In this document: positions 63,173 through 64,000 of the stretch, piece after piece
Layout of the letters: every line of letters begins with the position of its first letter
How positions within the stretch are numbered: the first letter of the stretch is position 1
NCBI GenBank assembly: GCA_963678565.1
Contig: OY782875.1
Location: 1 to 64,000 of the forward strand
Reading direction: 5' to 3'
DNA from: SKHV01 sp963678565
GTDB lineage: Bacteria; Bacteroidota; Bacteroidia; Bacteroidales; Prolixibacteraceae
DNA: 64,000 nt
Notes under the pieces: generated by a model
What the model was told of the DNA's origin: nothing
The model's input: the letters and a program-made list of their open reading frames with translations, nothing else
Databases searched by the model: none
Program-made: the position numbers and the translations under genes

Positions 63173-63967
63173 CTACATCGGTTTGATTTTCTGTGCCAAT
63201 TTATAATAGAGTGCAGGTAAAAATCGTCGAATATGTACCATTAACAATTCTTTACCTCCAACGAGTATCTCTTTCTTCTCTTTTTTTAATCCTTTAAAAA
63301 TAATATTTGCAGCTTTATCGGCTTTCATTCCATTTGCTTGACCGGGATCCATTTCACCATGTTCCTTACCATCTTTATTGATCGCAAATTTTGAAATATT
63401 CGTATCAATTCTTCCGGGAATAAGCATGCTTACCTTGATGTTATGCTTTGCATTTTCGGCCAACACAGTTTCGAAAAAACCATGAAGTGCATGTTTTGAA
63501 GAGGAATATGCACTGCGATAGGGAAAACCAAACTTACCAACCAAACTTGAAACGCCGACTAATTGGCCACCTCCATTTTTAATCATGTGCGGTAAAATTG
63601 CGGTTGCCATTACAACAACGCCAAAATAATTCACCTCCATAATTTTTCGAGTACTTTCAATTTTAGTTTCCACAGCCAACGAGCGCTGACTAATTCCGGC
63701 AAACTGGTAAAGTGCATCCACTTTTTCGCCCGAAGCAAGTGTTTTATCAACGGCATTTTTAATTCCTTCAGCATCCGACATGTCTAAAGGAACGATAACA
63801 GCATCGCTTCCCAGCGATTTAATTTTATCGGCAGTGGCTTGCATTCCAACAGCATCTCTGCCCGAAATTATCAAGCGACAACCTTCCGACGCTAATCGTT
63901 CGGCCAAGGCCTTTCCCATTCCCGATGACGCTCCGGTAATCCAGATTGTTTTTCCGTTAAAATCCAT
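63173..63967 (-). CDS. Short-chain dehydrogenase/reductase
   Basis: A 264-residue classical SDR with the cofactor loop TGASSGMGKALAERLA, the NAAG-equivalent YQFAGIS, the catalytic Ser in GVSSLVGKFG and the YSSSKHA motif with catalytic Tyr and Lys. The Arg after the second strand (SGRD) suggests NADP preference. Its C-terminal tail is basic and hydrophobic (HIRRFLPALYYKLAQKI), possibly membrane-associated. The substrate is unknown; the VOC gene follows it. Confidence 0.88.
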   Translation of the reverse strand: MDFNGKTIWITGASSGMGKALAERLASEGCRLIISGRDAVGMQATADKIKSLGSDAVIVPLDMSDAEGIKNAVDKTLASGEKVDALYQFAGISQRSLAVETKIESTRKIMEVNYFGVVVMATAILPHMIKNGGGQLVGVSSLVGKFGFPYRSAYSSSKHALHGFFETVLAENAKHNIKVSMLIPGRIDTNISKFAINKDGKEHGEMDPGQANGMKADKAANIIFKGLKKEKKEILVGGKELLMVHIRRFLPALYYKLAQKIKPM

Positions 63968-64000
63968 ACCTGTAACTGATAAAATGAAAGACGAAATTAA

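Overview
The window is a chromosomal segment of an AT-rich member of the Bacteroidota. The evidence is an ECF sigma/FecR/SusC/SusD regulon, the type IX secretion genes porW (sprE) and porX, a T9SS sorting domain on a nearby cargo protein, and repeated promoters of the Bacteroidetes type (TTTG, 19-21 nt, TAnnTTTG). The gene set resembles marine Marinilabiliales, but that placement is an inference. No phage, insertion sequence or CRISPR array was seen.

Layout. 1-2.8 kb: a three-gene acyl-CoA carboxylase operon, cut by the left edge. 2.8-6.6 kb, minus strand: START-like protein, trigger factor, tRNA-Leu(TAG), lptB and tatC. 7-9 kb: recQ. 9.2-14.5 kb: an accessory cluster with a CotH-kinase lipoprotein carrying a beta-helix, a DUF4956 membrane protein, a VTC-type polyphosphate polymerase domain protein and a ferritin-like/VIT1 metal transporter. 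It is followed by a decayed GH28 polygalacturonase gene and three tRNAs (Gly, Leu, Gly). 15.9-20.3 kb: FAD oxidoreductase, RNase R and a degenerate GlpD-like protein. 20.3-25.9 kb, minus strand: ispD, DnaQ-type exonuclease, CBS/DUF294 protein, NikR-fold regulator and TonB receptor. 26-38.3 kb: housekeeping genes (aminotransferase, alanine dehydrogenase, hflX, folK, sppA, phosphoesterases, rsmE, sirtuin), with a probable unannotated small RNA at 29.36-29.47 kb. 38.4-45 kb: dusB, porW and porX. 45-59 kb, minus strand: hydrolase, T9SS cargo, then TlpA, PKD-like, DUF4843, SusD, SusC, FecR and ECF sigma, transcribed from the sigma-factor end. 59-64 kb: exported C1 peptidase, ilvA, a two-domain VOC protein and an SDR oxidoreductase.

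How parts fit together. PorW and PorX belong to type IX secretion, and the FN3/sorting-domain protein at 46-47.7 kb is a likely substrate. SusC has an N-terminal STN signalling domain matching the adjacent FecR and sigma factor, so the locus is probably induced by its own transported ligand. It has no glycan-degrading enzyme but contains a thioredoxin-like lipoprotein and lies beside an exported cysteine peptidase. The features most worth follow-up are the CotH/DUF4956/VTC cluster, the candidate small RNA, the NikR-like protein that has lost all four nickel ligands beside direct repeats upstream of a TonB receptor, and the structured porW-porX spacer.
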